A stretch of DNA of 37,757 nt from Chara braunii (taxonomy: Eukaryota > Streptophyta > Charophyceae > Charales > Characeae). Location of the stretch: the NCBI GenBank assembly GCA_003427395.1, contig BFEA01000175.1, positions 671,759 through 709,515 of the forward strand, read 5' to 3'. The notes under the pieces are model-generated. The model was not told the DNA's origin and searched no databases. It saw nothing but the letters and a program-made list of their open reading frames with translations. Below are positions 28,318-36,471 of this stretch, in pieces (within the stretch, counting starts at the first letter, position 1; the number at the start of each line of letters is the position of its first letter). Both the position numbers and the translations under genes were made by a program.

Positions 28318-28418
28318 TACCGTCTTCTTCCCGCGAAGATAACGCACATTGAAAATGAACGTATACAAGGTATGTCTCCGGCCCGATACAGGTGCGCTGT
28401 GCTCGGGGGAAGACGTTA
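28318..28418. mobile_element. Foldback MITE, family 1, copy 3 (variant interior)
   Basis: TA at 28318-28319 and 28417-28418 flanks CCGTCTTCTTCCCGCGAAG ... CTCGGGGGAAGACGT. The interior (AATGAACGTATACAAGGTAT and CCGGCCCGATACAGG) is the reverse complement of that in copy 4 at 30735-30839, so the two form a subfamily. Confidence 0.75.
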
Positions 28419-28477
28419 GTCTCTTTCCCCCTCCTCATCTCTTTGTCAGTCGTCTCTTCACTCAATCCTCACACAAT

Positions 28478-28548
28478 TTGATTAGCAATCAAAGAACCAC
28501 CGGACCAATTCACACCGTTGGTCCGTTGGTTCTTTGATTGCCAATCAA
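28478..28548. repeat. Near-perfect 31-bp inverted repeat hairpin
   Basis: TTGATTAGCAATCAAAGAAC...CGGACCAA faces TTGGTCCG...GTTCTTTGATTGCCAATCAA across a loop of about nine bases, with one or two mismatches. Transcribed, it would fold into a long hairpin. Related CCAATCAAC phrases follow for another 40 bp. It could be a MITE fragment or a small-RNA hairpin locus; there is no direct evidence for either. Confidence 0.65.
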
Positions 28549-28649
28549 CTTGATAGCCAATCAACTCGATTGCACTAATCAACCCTGGTAGGTAATCGGA
28601 CAAAAAGAAAGGAAAAATGAAAAAAAGAGGGAGAGGGGACAGTTCTCTG

Positions 28650-28651
28650 CC

Positions 28652-28685
<34 letters not shown>
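28650..28685. repeat. (GA)n microsatellite
   Basis: About 15 GA dinucleotides, directly upstream of a family 3 MITE. Confidence 0.95.
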
Positions 28686-28688
<3 letters not shown>

Positions 28689-28710
28689 GTGAACGAACAG
28701 TGGTCGTCGG

Positions 28711-28830
28711 GCCCCGCTCCACTACTCTCCACATGCAGAGAAGACAAAAAATATGGGGGGGTATCTTTTAATGTTCTAGCGGAAGATTCATTCTCGTTTT
28801 GCACATTTGGAGAGCAGTGGAGCGAGGACC
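28711..28830. mobile_element. Foldback MITE, family 3, copy 2
   Basis: CCCCGCTCCACTACTCTC and GAGAGCAGTGGAGCGAGGAC form the ends. The core (GAAGACAAAAAA...TGTTCTAGCGGAAGATTC and CTCGTTTTGCACATTT) matches the inverse of the copy at 34970-35088 nearly base for base. Confidence 0.75.
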
Positions 28831-29165
28831 ATAGGCTGCTTCTCGCACATGTTGAGGAACATGCGAAGTCAGCAGAACCTTACTCCCAGACCTTTTCTTT
28901 TTCGCGCACACGCATCCACAGATACAGATAATAAAACATTGCCTCTCCGAAGACTCCGAAGGCACAGGTAAATGTCAGTTGAAACGCGCAAATTTGAAAT
29001 TTCCGCCGGCGTTGCAGCGAGACTGTGCTCTTGGCACTCCTCCGGGGCTTCTCCCAAGATGCTAGTAATACCTCCTGCTTTGTTTTCGGTTCCGTCCACC
29101 TGCCCAGATGACAATGAACTTGTCACGGGAACATGGGCAGATCCACCGGCCGCGTTGCAGCGAGA
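28831..29165 (-). repeat. Dispersed repeat family 4, copy 3 (diverged), with internal direct repeat
   Basis: CATAGGCTGCTTCTCGCACA, GAAACGCGCAAATTT and GGCACTCCTCCGGGGCTTCT follow the order of 32588-32792 with indels. GCGTTGCAGCGAGACTG occurs at about 29010 and again at about 29152. Confidence 0.5.
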
Positions 29166-29204
29166 CTGAGCTAAAGAACAGTCGAAATGACCCTGTAGTC
29201 AGAT

Positions 29205-29260
29205 CGTGCTCGTGCTCGTGCTCGTGCTCCGATGCTCGTGCTCGTGTTCGTGTTGACAGT
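29205..29260. repeat. (CGTGCT)n hexamer repeat
   Basis: About seven units of GTGCTC, with a few substitutions. Confidence 0.9.
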
Positions 29261-29327
29261 GAGGAAGAGCGGATCCCTATACGAAAAATGAGACTCACAG
29301 CATTCTCTTACACTCCCCTCCCTCCCG

Positions 29328-29415
29328 AATTACAGACGAATTACAGACGAATTACAGACGAAATACACACGAATTACACACGAATAACTCTTACACTCCC
29401 TCACAAATTACACAC
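29328..29415 (+). repeat. (ACGAATTACAC)n minisatellite, left block
   Basis: Eleven-bp units such as ACGAATTACAG and ACGAATTACAC, then ACTCTTACACTCCCTCAC. The same composition in the same orientation occurs at 30137-30245, on the other side of the 611-bp foldback. Confidence 0.8.
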
Positions 29416-29465
29416 AACAAAATATGATAGATTTTCAAAAGACTATCAAAAAAATACGACAATAT

Positions 29466-30091
29466 AGAAAGATGGGTTAATTTCAAAAATATTGCTGTTT
29501 CGAAGTTTGGCAGCAAAAATGTCGTCCGTTCGAAGTTTCCTTCGCAAAAATAGAGGTTTCGTTGCAGCTTTATCGGCTTCCCGTAGTTTGCCAGCAAAAA
29601 TAAAAATACAGCGTTTTGCCAAGTTTCACAGCGAAGGACCCCTAGGCCCCTGGCCTCAGGGACTCCAGGACTCAGCGTTCTGGCCTCAGGATTTTATTTT
29701 TTTCCCGCGGGCTGGCCGAGGCATCTCCGTGGCCACGCCGAGATGCCTCGGCCACGTTTCTTTTTTTTTTTTTTTCGCGGCCGTGGCCGAGGCATCTCCA
29801 CCGTGGGCACGCCCAGATGCGTCGGCCATGCCCGGAAGGAAAAAAAAAAAAACCAACGCTGAGTGCCTCAGGCCAGAACGCTGAGTCCCTGAGTCCCTGA
29901 GGCCAGAGGCCCAGGGGTCCTTCGCTGTGAAACTGGGCAAAACGCGGTATTTTTATTTTTGCTGGCAAACTATGGGAACGCGATAAAGCTGCAGCGAAAA
30001 CTCTATTTTTGCAAAGGAAACTGCGAACGGACGACATTTTTGCTGCCAAACTTGGAAGGAGAAATATTTTTGCTATTAACCCAAGAAAGAT
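29466..30091. mobile_element. 611-bp foldback element with 7-8 bp TSD (hAT-like)
   Basis: AGAAAGAT lies at 29466-29473 and 30084-30091. The element runs from TGGGTTAAT to ATTAACCCA and its two ~230-bp arms (about 29473-29700 and 29868-30083) are inverse copies with few mismatches, including TTTGGCAGCAAAAATGTCGT and TTCACAGCGAAGGACCCCT. The centre holds two further hairpins built on GGCCGAGGCATCTC and GAGATGCCTCGGCC. An 8-bp duplication would fit hAT-type transposition. There is no transposase, so it would need one in trans. Confidence 0.75.
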
Positions 30092-30130
30092 CTCTAGTAG
30101 CTCAGTGGTCAGAGCAAATGGCTGTTAAGT
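30092..30130 (+). pseudogene. 5' half of a tRNA-Asn-like sequence
   Basis: TAGTAGCTCAGTGGTCAGAG, then CAAATGGCTGTTAA, follows a tRNA from the D-arm to an anticodon loop reading GTT (Asn). It stops right after the anticodon loop. It lies immediately right of the foldback TSD and left of the minisatellite block. Confidence 0.45.
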
Positions 30131-30136
30131 GCGCCG

Positions 30137-30245
30137 TGAATTACACACGAATTACACAAGAATTACTCTTACACTCCCTCACGAATTACACAAGAATTAC
30201 AAACACGAATTACAGACGAAATACACACGAATTACACACGAGTTT
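30137..30245 (+). repeat. (ACGAATTACAC)n minisatellite, right block
   Basis: Same units and the same ACTCTTACACTCCCTCAC phrase as 29328-29415. Confidence 0.8.
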
Positions 30246-30362
30246 CCTGCATGCTTTGAGGTTGCCGATCCAAAATTCCGATGTGATTGGTCTCCGGAGG
30301 AGGTAGGCGTCAATCCAAATACATGTTACATGCCCAGACATCACTTGGCCTGCTCTCAGTGT

Positions 30363-30453
30363 AAGTGAAAACGGGGCCCGTCAAGATCTGGGCCGCCCTA
30401 CAGGTAGCCCAGCAGTCCTCTATCTCTTGTAATGACGATCGCACGTTCTGTTG

Positions 30454-30486
<33 letters not shown>

Positions 30487-30545
30487 CCGAACGCTCCATC
30501 TATTGGTGGGGAGCAGCACCTGCTGGAAAACGGGTCCAGCGTCCC
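30363..30545 (+). repeat. Dispersed repeat family 5, copy a, with possible MITE footprint
   Basis: AAGTGAAAACGGGGCCCGTC, GGGCCGCCC, then TACAGGTA, GCCCAGCAG, and further CGATCGCACGTTCTG, T24 and the GCACCTGCTGGAAAACGGGT hairpin. The TACAGGTA at 30399-30406 lies exactly where copy b has a family 1 MITE. Confidence 0.6.
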
Positions 30546-30732
30546 TGTACATCTGATGAGTTTATATGCTGGAACTGAAGATCAGGTTTCCACAGTATCT
30601 ATATCTATTCCTCCATTGCGGCTGTAGTTCTGCCTTTACTGTTTTCACATTTTGCAGTGCGGTTTCTGACAACAGAACAGTTGTGCTGAGATCTGCATGT
30701 GTAGGTGTGCTTTTAGTATGCGGCTCTCAGGC

Positions 30733-30841
30733 TACCGTCTTCCCCCGAACACAACGCACCCCCATTTTGCCTGTATCGGGCCGGAAACATACCTTGTATA
30801 CGTTCATTTTCAGGGTGCGTTATGTTCGGCGGAAGACGGTA
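30733..30841. mobile_element. Foldback MITE, family 1, copy 4
   Basis: TA at 30733-30734 and 30840-30841 flanks 105 bp with ends CCGTCTTCCCCCGAACACAA and TTCGGCGGAAGACGG. Interior as in copy 3, inverted. Confidence 0.85.
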
Positions 30842-30977
30842 GGCGAACACGGACACCTCAGTAGATTATTTCGCGGAAACCCAGGCTATCTCCGCTTTTG
30901 ATTGGCCGTACTCTGGGCTGCTGGCATTGAGATGATTGAGGTAAACTAATGTTAATGCAGCTACTCCCAGCGTGCGT

Positions 30978-31285
30978 AAGTGAAAACGGGGTGGGTCATC
31001 CTTTGGGCCGCCCTACCTTCTTCCCCCGAATACAACGCGAATACAACGTACGGTCATTATAGCTGATCCTAGACTGAAAGATGCCTCAAATACAGGTATA
31101 ATGACCGTACGTTGTATTCGGGGGAAGAAGGTAGCCCAGCCCATCGAGTGCTCTTAACTTTTGAAATGAATATCACACGTTCTACCTCGGTTACCTCAGT
31201 AGATTTCGCTGGAAAAAACAGCTGTCTCCGAGTTTGACTTGCGACACTCTGGGCTCGCATGGAGGTAAATTATTGCAGCTGCTCC
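30978..31285 (+). repeat. Dispersed repeat family 5, copy b, carrying MITE copy 5
   Basis: AAGTGAAAACGGGGTGGGTC, GGGCCGCCC, MITE, GCCCAGCCCATCGAGTGCTC, ATCACACGTTCTACCT, then CCTCAGTAGATTTCGCTGG and AGCTGTCTCCGAGTTTGA. A related tail also precedes it at 30857-30960. Confidence 0.6.
31014..31133. mobile_element. Foldback MITE, family 1, copy 5
   Basis: TA at 31014-31015 and 31132-31133. Ends CCTTCTTCCCCCGAATACAA and TTGTATTCGGGGGAAGAAGG are perfect inverted repeats, with a small duplication (CGAATACAACG twice) in the left arm. It interrupts the GCCGCCC/GCCCAG junction of family 5 copy b. Confidence 0.9.
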
Positions 31286-31399
31286 TACAGTCTGCACCCG
31301 AATAGAACGCCCAGTCATTATAGATGTATCTGGACTGAAAACTACGCCAATACGGCTATAATGACCGGGCGTTCTATTTCTATTCGCGTGAAGACCGTA
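31286..31399. mobile_element. Foldback MITE, family 1, copy 6
   Basis: TA at 31286-31287 and 31398-31399, ends CAGTCTGCACCCGAATAGAA and TATTCGCGTGAAGACCG, with a local TTCTA duplication in the right arm. The matching unoccupied site in copy b reads CTCCCAGCGTG where this copy has CTCC-TA-[MITE]-TA-GCGTG. Confidence 0.85.
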
Positions 31400-31406
31400 G
31401 CGTGAG

Positions 31407-31700
31407 GAAGTGAAAACGGTGTCGGTCAAGCTTTGGGCTGCCCTGGCCCATCGAGTGCTCGACCTCTTGCAGCGATGATCACACGTTCTACCTACCTCAG
31501 TAATTTTTTATTATTATTATTATTTTTTTAATTAGAACACGGCTCCGATCTATTTGTGGGGAGCGACACAGCTGGGAAACGGGCCCAGCGTTCCTTATAA
31601 AACCTTCTGCATAGGTACGGGGCCGGGATCCCCTGCCTCAGTAAATTTCGCTGCTGGAAAACCAGCTATCTCCAAGTTTGATGGGCCTTCCCTATCATCC
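31407..31700 (+). repeat. Dispersed repeat family 5, copy c
   Basis: AAGTGAAAACGGTGTCGGTC, CTTTGGGCTGCCCTGGCCCA, TCGAGTGCTCGACCTCTTGC, CACACGTTCTACCT, a T/A tract, GGGGAGCGACACAGCTGGGA, then CCTCAGTAAATTTCGCTG and AGCTATCTCCAAGTTTGATG. The CTGCCCTGGCCC junction here is uninterrupted. Confidence 0.6.
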
Positions 31701-31701
31701 C

Positions 31702-31810
31702 TATCGTCTTCACCCGAGTAGAACGCACGGTCGTTATCACTGTATCTAGACTGAACGTTGCACCAAATACAGGTATAATCACCGGGCGTTCTATTCGGGT
31801 GAAGACGGTA
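31702..31810. mobile_element. Foldback MITE, family 1, copy 7
   Basis: TA at 31702-31703 and 31809-31810, ends TCGTCTTCACCCGAGTAGAA and TTCTATTCGGGTGAAGACGG, interior GGTCGTTATCACTGTATCTA and ATACAGGTATAATCACCG. Confidence 0.88.
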
Positions 31811-32400
31811 GTTTTCACTAGAGATTAGACAAAACACTTGCATTTCAGTGACTTCACACTGCGGCATTGAGGTGATGCTAAAAACTTTAAACAAGACGAG
31901 AGAAAAGAAAAAGAAAAAGAAAAAAAAAAGGAAAAAAAAAAAAGAAAGGTTTTTCTATACGCCCTTGGATTTTTCTGATTTCTTGGTAAATTGATCGTGT
32001 CTGAAAACCGTGAAAAGCAATCCCCCGCGGGCAAGAGGCTAGGTAACTAAGGTAAGAACACTATCCATGGGCGGCATTGTGAACGGATGTGACCAGGTTC
32101 TCCGCACTTTTCATTAGCCTCAAGCGCCGGACGTTCTATTTGCCTGCTGAATGTCTGTGATCTACATTACTTTAGAGGGCAAAAAAAAAAAAAAAAAGCG
32201 GGAAGAGGGGGTGAAAGAAAGGAATCGATAAGAACAAGATGGGCATTGCTTAACTCGGCAAAGAGGGAAAAGGGGGAGGAAAAGAAAAGGGAAAGAATAA
32301 GAACAAGAAAGAGGGGACAAAAAAATTGAAAAGCATCGAGAGCATGACTCTGAAAGCATGTGACAGAAACAAGGCAACCCGCGAAAGAGAGGTAGCTTTT
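31811..32400. other. Non-coding stretch with A-rich tracts
   Basis: Diverged family 5 tail at about 31843-31890, A-rich runs at 31905-31946 and 32181-32196. No gene seen. Confidence 0.35.
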
Positions 32401-32535
32401 TAAAGAGGGGTACAAAGAAAGGTACAAAAAGGGGTACAAAGAAAGGTAAAAAGAGGGGTACAAAGAGAGGTACAAAGAGAGGTACAAAGAGAGGAACCAA
32501 GAGAGGTATAAAGAGAGCTTAGAGAGGCAAAAAGA
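32401..32535. repeat. (GAGAGGTACAAA)n minisatellite
   Basis: About eleven units of 10-13 bp of the form GAGAGGTACAAA, decaying at the right edge into GAGAGGTATAAA and GAGAGGCAAAAA. Confidence 0.85.
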
Positions 32536-32587
32536 GAGGTGGTAGAGTGGATAGACAAAAAGAAAAAAGGAAAAAGAAGAATAGTGA

Positions 32588-32792
32588 AAACAGTGGCCAT
32601 AGACTGCTTCTCGTACAAGCATCGATAGATATGCATTACTTCTCCGCATGTACCGTTCCCAGTATGCAACGCGCAATTTCCCCGACGCGTTTCGGCCAAT
32701 CAGGCTGCTGCGCTCCTGGCACTCACTCCTCCGGGGGCTTCTACCCAGACTACGCCTTGCTTGCGGGACCACCAACTTTCCGACCAGTCTGA
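32588..32792 (-). repeat. Dispersed repeat family 4, inverted copy
   Basis: Reverse complement of 26515-26725 with about one change in ten. From its right edge a pure (GAA)n tract starts, as the left edge of the other copy is also TTC-rich. Confidence 0.75.
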
Positions 32793-32823
32793 GAAGAAGA
32801 AGAAGAAGAAGAAGAAGAAGAAG

Positions 32824-32867
<44 letters not shown>

Positions 32868-32899
32868 CGACGACGACGACGACAACAACGACAACAAAA
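32788..32899. repeat. Compound trinucleotide microsatellite (GAA)n(CAA)n(CGA)n
   Basis: About 12 GAA, then about 15 CAA, then 5 CGA and mixed CAA/CGA. Each change is a single substitution in the triplet, giving a stepwise compound array of ~110 bp. Confidence 0.95.
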
Positions 32900-33018
32900 G
32901 GGGGTTGATAATGCTGAGGGACATCCGTCAAAATTGGAACGATACAGAGAAGGGTAATTAGCAAATGGCCCCTGCGCAAGGACGACACCCAGAAATCGAG
33001 AAATGGGGGTTGATAATG
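32900..33018 (+). pseudogene. U6 snRNA retrocopy e with 14-bp TSD
   Basis: GGGACATCCGTCAAAATTGG, AACGATACAGAGAAGGGTAA, TTAGCAAATGGCCCCTGCGC, AAGGACGACACCCAGAAATC and GAGAAATGG at 32914-33004. No A tail is visible. GGGGGTTGATAATG flanks it at 32900-32913 and 33005-33018. The variant middle and the GACGACACCC form match copy d. It lies 15 nt inside the intron that starts after the FAS1 exon, antisense to that gene. Confidence 0.9.
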
Positions 33019-33034
33019 TTGAGAAAGCACTCAC

Positions 33035-33282
33035 GTCATAAGGTCGCTACCCAGCTCGTGAAAGGCCTCGTCCGTTGGAGCGAGAACCGTAACACCTTTG
33101 GCAGCATCGCCTTGAAGGCGTGCGAGGATGCGAGCGCTCTGGAGAGAGAGCAAAAACTTCGACAGCTCTGGACGTTTAGCTATGGCATTCACCAGCTCTG
33201 ATCCTGTATGATTCGACATGCCACTCGCCTTCGGCAACCCGCCCAAGAACATAAGGACTATCACAAAGAAGACAGCATTCAT
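33035..33282 (-). CDS. Exon 1 of a FAS1 (fasciclin-like) secreted protein gene
   Basis: ATG at 33282 starts MNAVFFVIVLMFLGGLPKAS, a clear signal peptide, followed by LVNAIAKRPELSKFLLSLQ and VTVLAPTDEAFHELG, which is the N-terminal (H1) signature of a FAS1 domain. FAS1 proteins are extracellular or cell-surface adhesion-type proteins. After 82 codons plus two bases the sequence reads GTGAGTGC, a strong splice donor (33034 down to 33029). A full FAS1 domain has about 130 residues, so the rest must lie in further exons. None is recognisable to the left, where U6 copy e and microsatellites follow, so the gene may have a long intron or be broken. An upstream in-frame ATG (about 33336) at the edge of the (GA)n tract is a less likely start. 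The 5' leader would contain (CA)n(GA)n on the coding strand. Confidence 0.72.
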
Positions 33283-33333
33283 GATTGCCCCAGGACGAGC
33301 AACCCCCCGCCGCGACAATGCGAACGACACGGA

Positions 33334-34222
<889 letters not shown>

Positions 34223-34227
34223 GCGGG

Positions 34228-34330
34228 TCCACGTTCATTATCGCTGCATTTAGACTGAAAAGTTGCTCCCAGATAGCTATCTAATTACCTCCCGTGGGGA
34301 CGACGGTAGGGGTGGGGGGTGGGGGGTTGG
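34228..34330. mobile_element. Truncated family 1 MITE and adjoining G-rich tract
   Basis: ACGTTCATTATCGCTGCATT, TAGACTGAAA, CCCAGATAGCTATC and the right end GGGGACGACGG-TA (34307-34308) resemble a decayed family 1 copy lacking its left end. GGGGTGGGGGGTGGGGGG follows, a possible G-quadruplex. Confidence 0.45.
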
Positions 34331-34522
34331 TTACAAATCCTCGGAGTCCTAACAACAGGCCGGGATTTTTTAATAACTTTTTGTTCCGAAAACGAGCTGC
34401 TGGAGAAGCAAAGGAATCGACAGGTGATTCCCCACCCACCCACCCCCTCCTCCCTCTCCCCCCCTAATTATAAATTTCTAGACATTTATCTCTCTCTCTT
34501 TAGATGTACGTAGAATCGACAC

Positions 34523-34743
34523 CGGGGGCGTGGTCCCACTAGCAAAGAGGATCGTTGAGATTACTCGCATAAACATCCATTAGCCACAAACAATCGAAAG
34601 AGCCATTCGCATCATGCAGCTGGACGAGTTTATGGAGATGTGCAGGAAATCGAGATTGGACTGCTTTTCTGCATCTCTGCTTAAAACACATCCAGATTCA
34701 CGAGCTCGATCCTATCCTTTTTGCTAGTGGGACCTCGGCCCGG
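34523..34743. mobile_element. Foldback MITE, family 2, copy 4 (longest)
   Basis: Ends CGGGGGCGTGGTCCCACTAG and CTAGTGGGACCTCGGCCCGG. The right two thirds (AAATCGAGATTGGACTGCTT, CACATCCAGATTCACGAGCT) are the inverse of copy 3. An extra ~60 bp occupies the left arm. Confidence 0.75.
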
Positions 34744-34969
34744 TGATTGAATTGGTTGGGCAACTCGTGCTTACAAGAACGAAAAAAAAAGGCGGCTCAT
34801 GGACCAAAAAATCCGATTCATCCGAAAAGAAAGGGCGGCATAGGAGGGAAAAAAAGCCTGTGCAAAAGAAAAAAAAAAAAAAAAGAAGAAGAAATCCGAT
34901 GCGTTGGGAACTGAGAACGCGGGGGCGGGGTCCAGCTTGCTCGCGCAGTTCGTTTCGGCCACCCATTAC

Positions 34970-35088
34970 CCCTCGCTCCGCTACTCTCGAAATGTGCAAA
35001 ACGAGAGCGAATCTTCCGCTAGAACATGGAAAGATACACCGCCATGTTTTTTGTCTTTTGTGCATGTCGAGAGCAGTCGAGCGACGAC
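34970..35088. mobile_element. Foldback MITE, family 3, copy 3
   Basis: CCCCTCGCTCCGCTACTCTC and GAGAGCAGTCGAGCGACGAC form the ends. The core is the inverse of copy 2. Confidence 0.75.
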
Positions 35089-35099
35089 CAATTTCTCTA

Positions 35100-35294
35100 C
35101 GATCAGATATGGAAAAAAAAAACGCGCGTCTTTAAGAAAAAAAAGAAAAAAAGCGCGCGTTTATACAAGAGCAGCGTGCGGCACCAAAGAGAAGCCCAAA
35201 ATTCGCGGCATGAAAAAGGCGGCACCAAAGAGAAGTCAAATACAGCTAAACACCGAAAAAAAAAGAAGAAGAAGAAGAGAAAAGAAAAAAAAGC

Positions 35295-35342
<48 letters not shown>

Positions 35343-35435
35343 ATAGAAAAAAAAAAAAAAAACGAAAAAAAAAAAAAAAAAAAAAAACGGAAAAAAAAAA
35401 AAAAAAAAAAAAAAAAAGAAACAAAAAAAAAAAAG
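35100..35435. repeat. Long A-rich, purine-only low-complexity tract
   Basis: Interrupted A runs, densest at 35303-35434 (up to ~40 A), with a short duplicated phrase (GCACCAAAGAGAAG at about 35190 and 35223). The long open frame across it is a by-product of lysine codons. Confidence 0.95.
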
Positions 35436-35512
35436 GGCGCTCCTTCAGCGACTCTAGTCAGTTGACCAACGGGCTTCGCGGCCGTGAATCATGGCGGCAT
35501 GGTCGGCTCGCG

Positions 35513-35690
35513 GAGGCGAGGTCCCACCTACAAAGAGGTTTGTATGAAGCTACTGAATCTGGATACGTTTCAAGCGGAGATGCAGAGAAGCAGTTCAAAC
35601 TCGATCTTCTGCACCTTTTCACAAGCACGAACAGATTGAGGCATTCTGTCCCATCCTCCTTGCTTGGTAGTGGGACCTCGCTTGGGGTCG
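35513..35690. mobile_element. Foldback MITE, family 2, copy 5
   Basis: GGCGAGGTCCCACCTACAAA and GTAGTGGGACCTCGCTTGG are the ends. The middle (GAATCTGGATACGTTT, AAGCAGTTCAAACTCGATCT, GATTGAGGCATTC) follows the order of copy 3. Confidence 0.72.
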
Positions 35691-36336
35691 GTATCGGAGG
35701 AGGGCGGTGCCAGGTCACCAAGATCAAGAACCGAGCATTTTTTTTCCTCCTCCGCCGTCGTCTTGTTGCTCTGCCGGCCGACGGGTCCAGAGTCGGTGGG
35801 TCGGCTGGCTGCTCGGCCGGTCTGTCCCTCACCGCCAAGAGTCAACTGCTACGTGTACAGCCTGCTGCTCAATTTTTTGCGGCGGGGGGCAATTCCTCTG
35901 CTTTTTTTCTTTTTTTGCAGTTTGGACCTTTTCTTTTTTCTTTTTTCTATTTTTGGTGAAAATGTGTCCCTTCCATTTCAAGAAAGAGCGAGGCCGACGT
36001 TTAGTTGTCGACCCTGTGCGACTGTAGGCGACCACGGAGATGCACGTAGTCCAAATGATCTAGCGGTCAGTTTTTAAACCACCAGTACCTCACCCAGCTA
36101 AAAAACTCCGACGGGCCGTTAACCGTCGGGGAGTAACTACGAACGACCCGTATTCCTAACAAACAAGGAAAGAAAAAAAAAAAGTTCAAAGAAAAGGAGA
36201 GGTAACGAGCCCGAAGAAAGTTGGGCGTGGCAGAGGGGGCCGGGGGAGGAACGAGAGAGAGAGAGCGGGGGCCAGGAGCTGGCAGGAGGCAGTGTCTGGG
36301 ACCGAATTTGGCGCACCAACTCCATGTCAGACGGAG
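35691..36336. other. Non-coding stretch with one strong hairpin
   Basis: ACTCCGACGG and CCGTCGGGGAGT (36105-36114, 36123-36134) form a GC-rich stem with an 8-nt loop. GATCTAGCGGTCAGT at about 36058 resembles a tRNA A box but no B box follows. No gene recognised. Confidence 0.35.
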
Positions 36337-36393
<57 letters not shown>

Positions 36394-36400
36394 CTGTGTC

Positions 36401-36432
<32 letters not shown>

Positions 36433-36471
36433 AACATCCCACCGAGAATGAATCTTCCTCTCTCGGTGGGA
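36337..36471. repeat. (TC)n(TG)n microsatellite and adjoining hairpin
   Basis: About 24 TC then T/G repeats to 36432, followed by the 11-bp perfect stem TCCCACCGAGA / TCTCGGTGGGA at 36437-36447 and 36461-36471. Confidence 0.9.

Noticed and set aside
30137-30245. CRISPR-like array of 11-bp units
   Set aside because: Units are contiguous, too short and degenerate; it is a minisatellite in a eukaryotic genome.
2028-33004. U6 copies as functional snRNA genes
   Set aside because: All have deletions, insertions or changed core segments, TSDs or tails, and none has the upstream sequence element and TATA box of plant U6 genes.
32167-33030. 287-codon minus-strand frame
   Set aside because: It is the translation of a minisatellite, a family 4 repeat, triplet repeats and U6 copy e in succession.
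34904-35959. 351-codon open frame
   Set aside because: It runs through an A-rich tract coding for poly-lysine and through a MITE; there is no domain or codon pattern of a gene.
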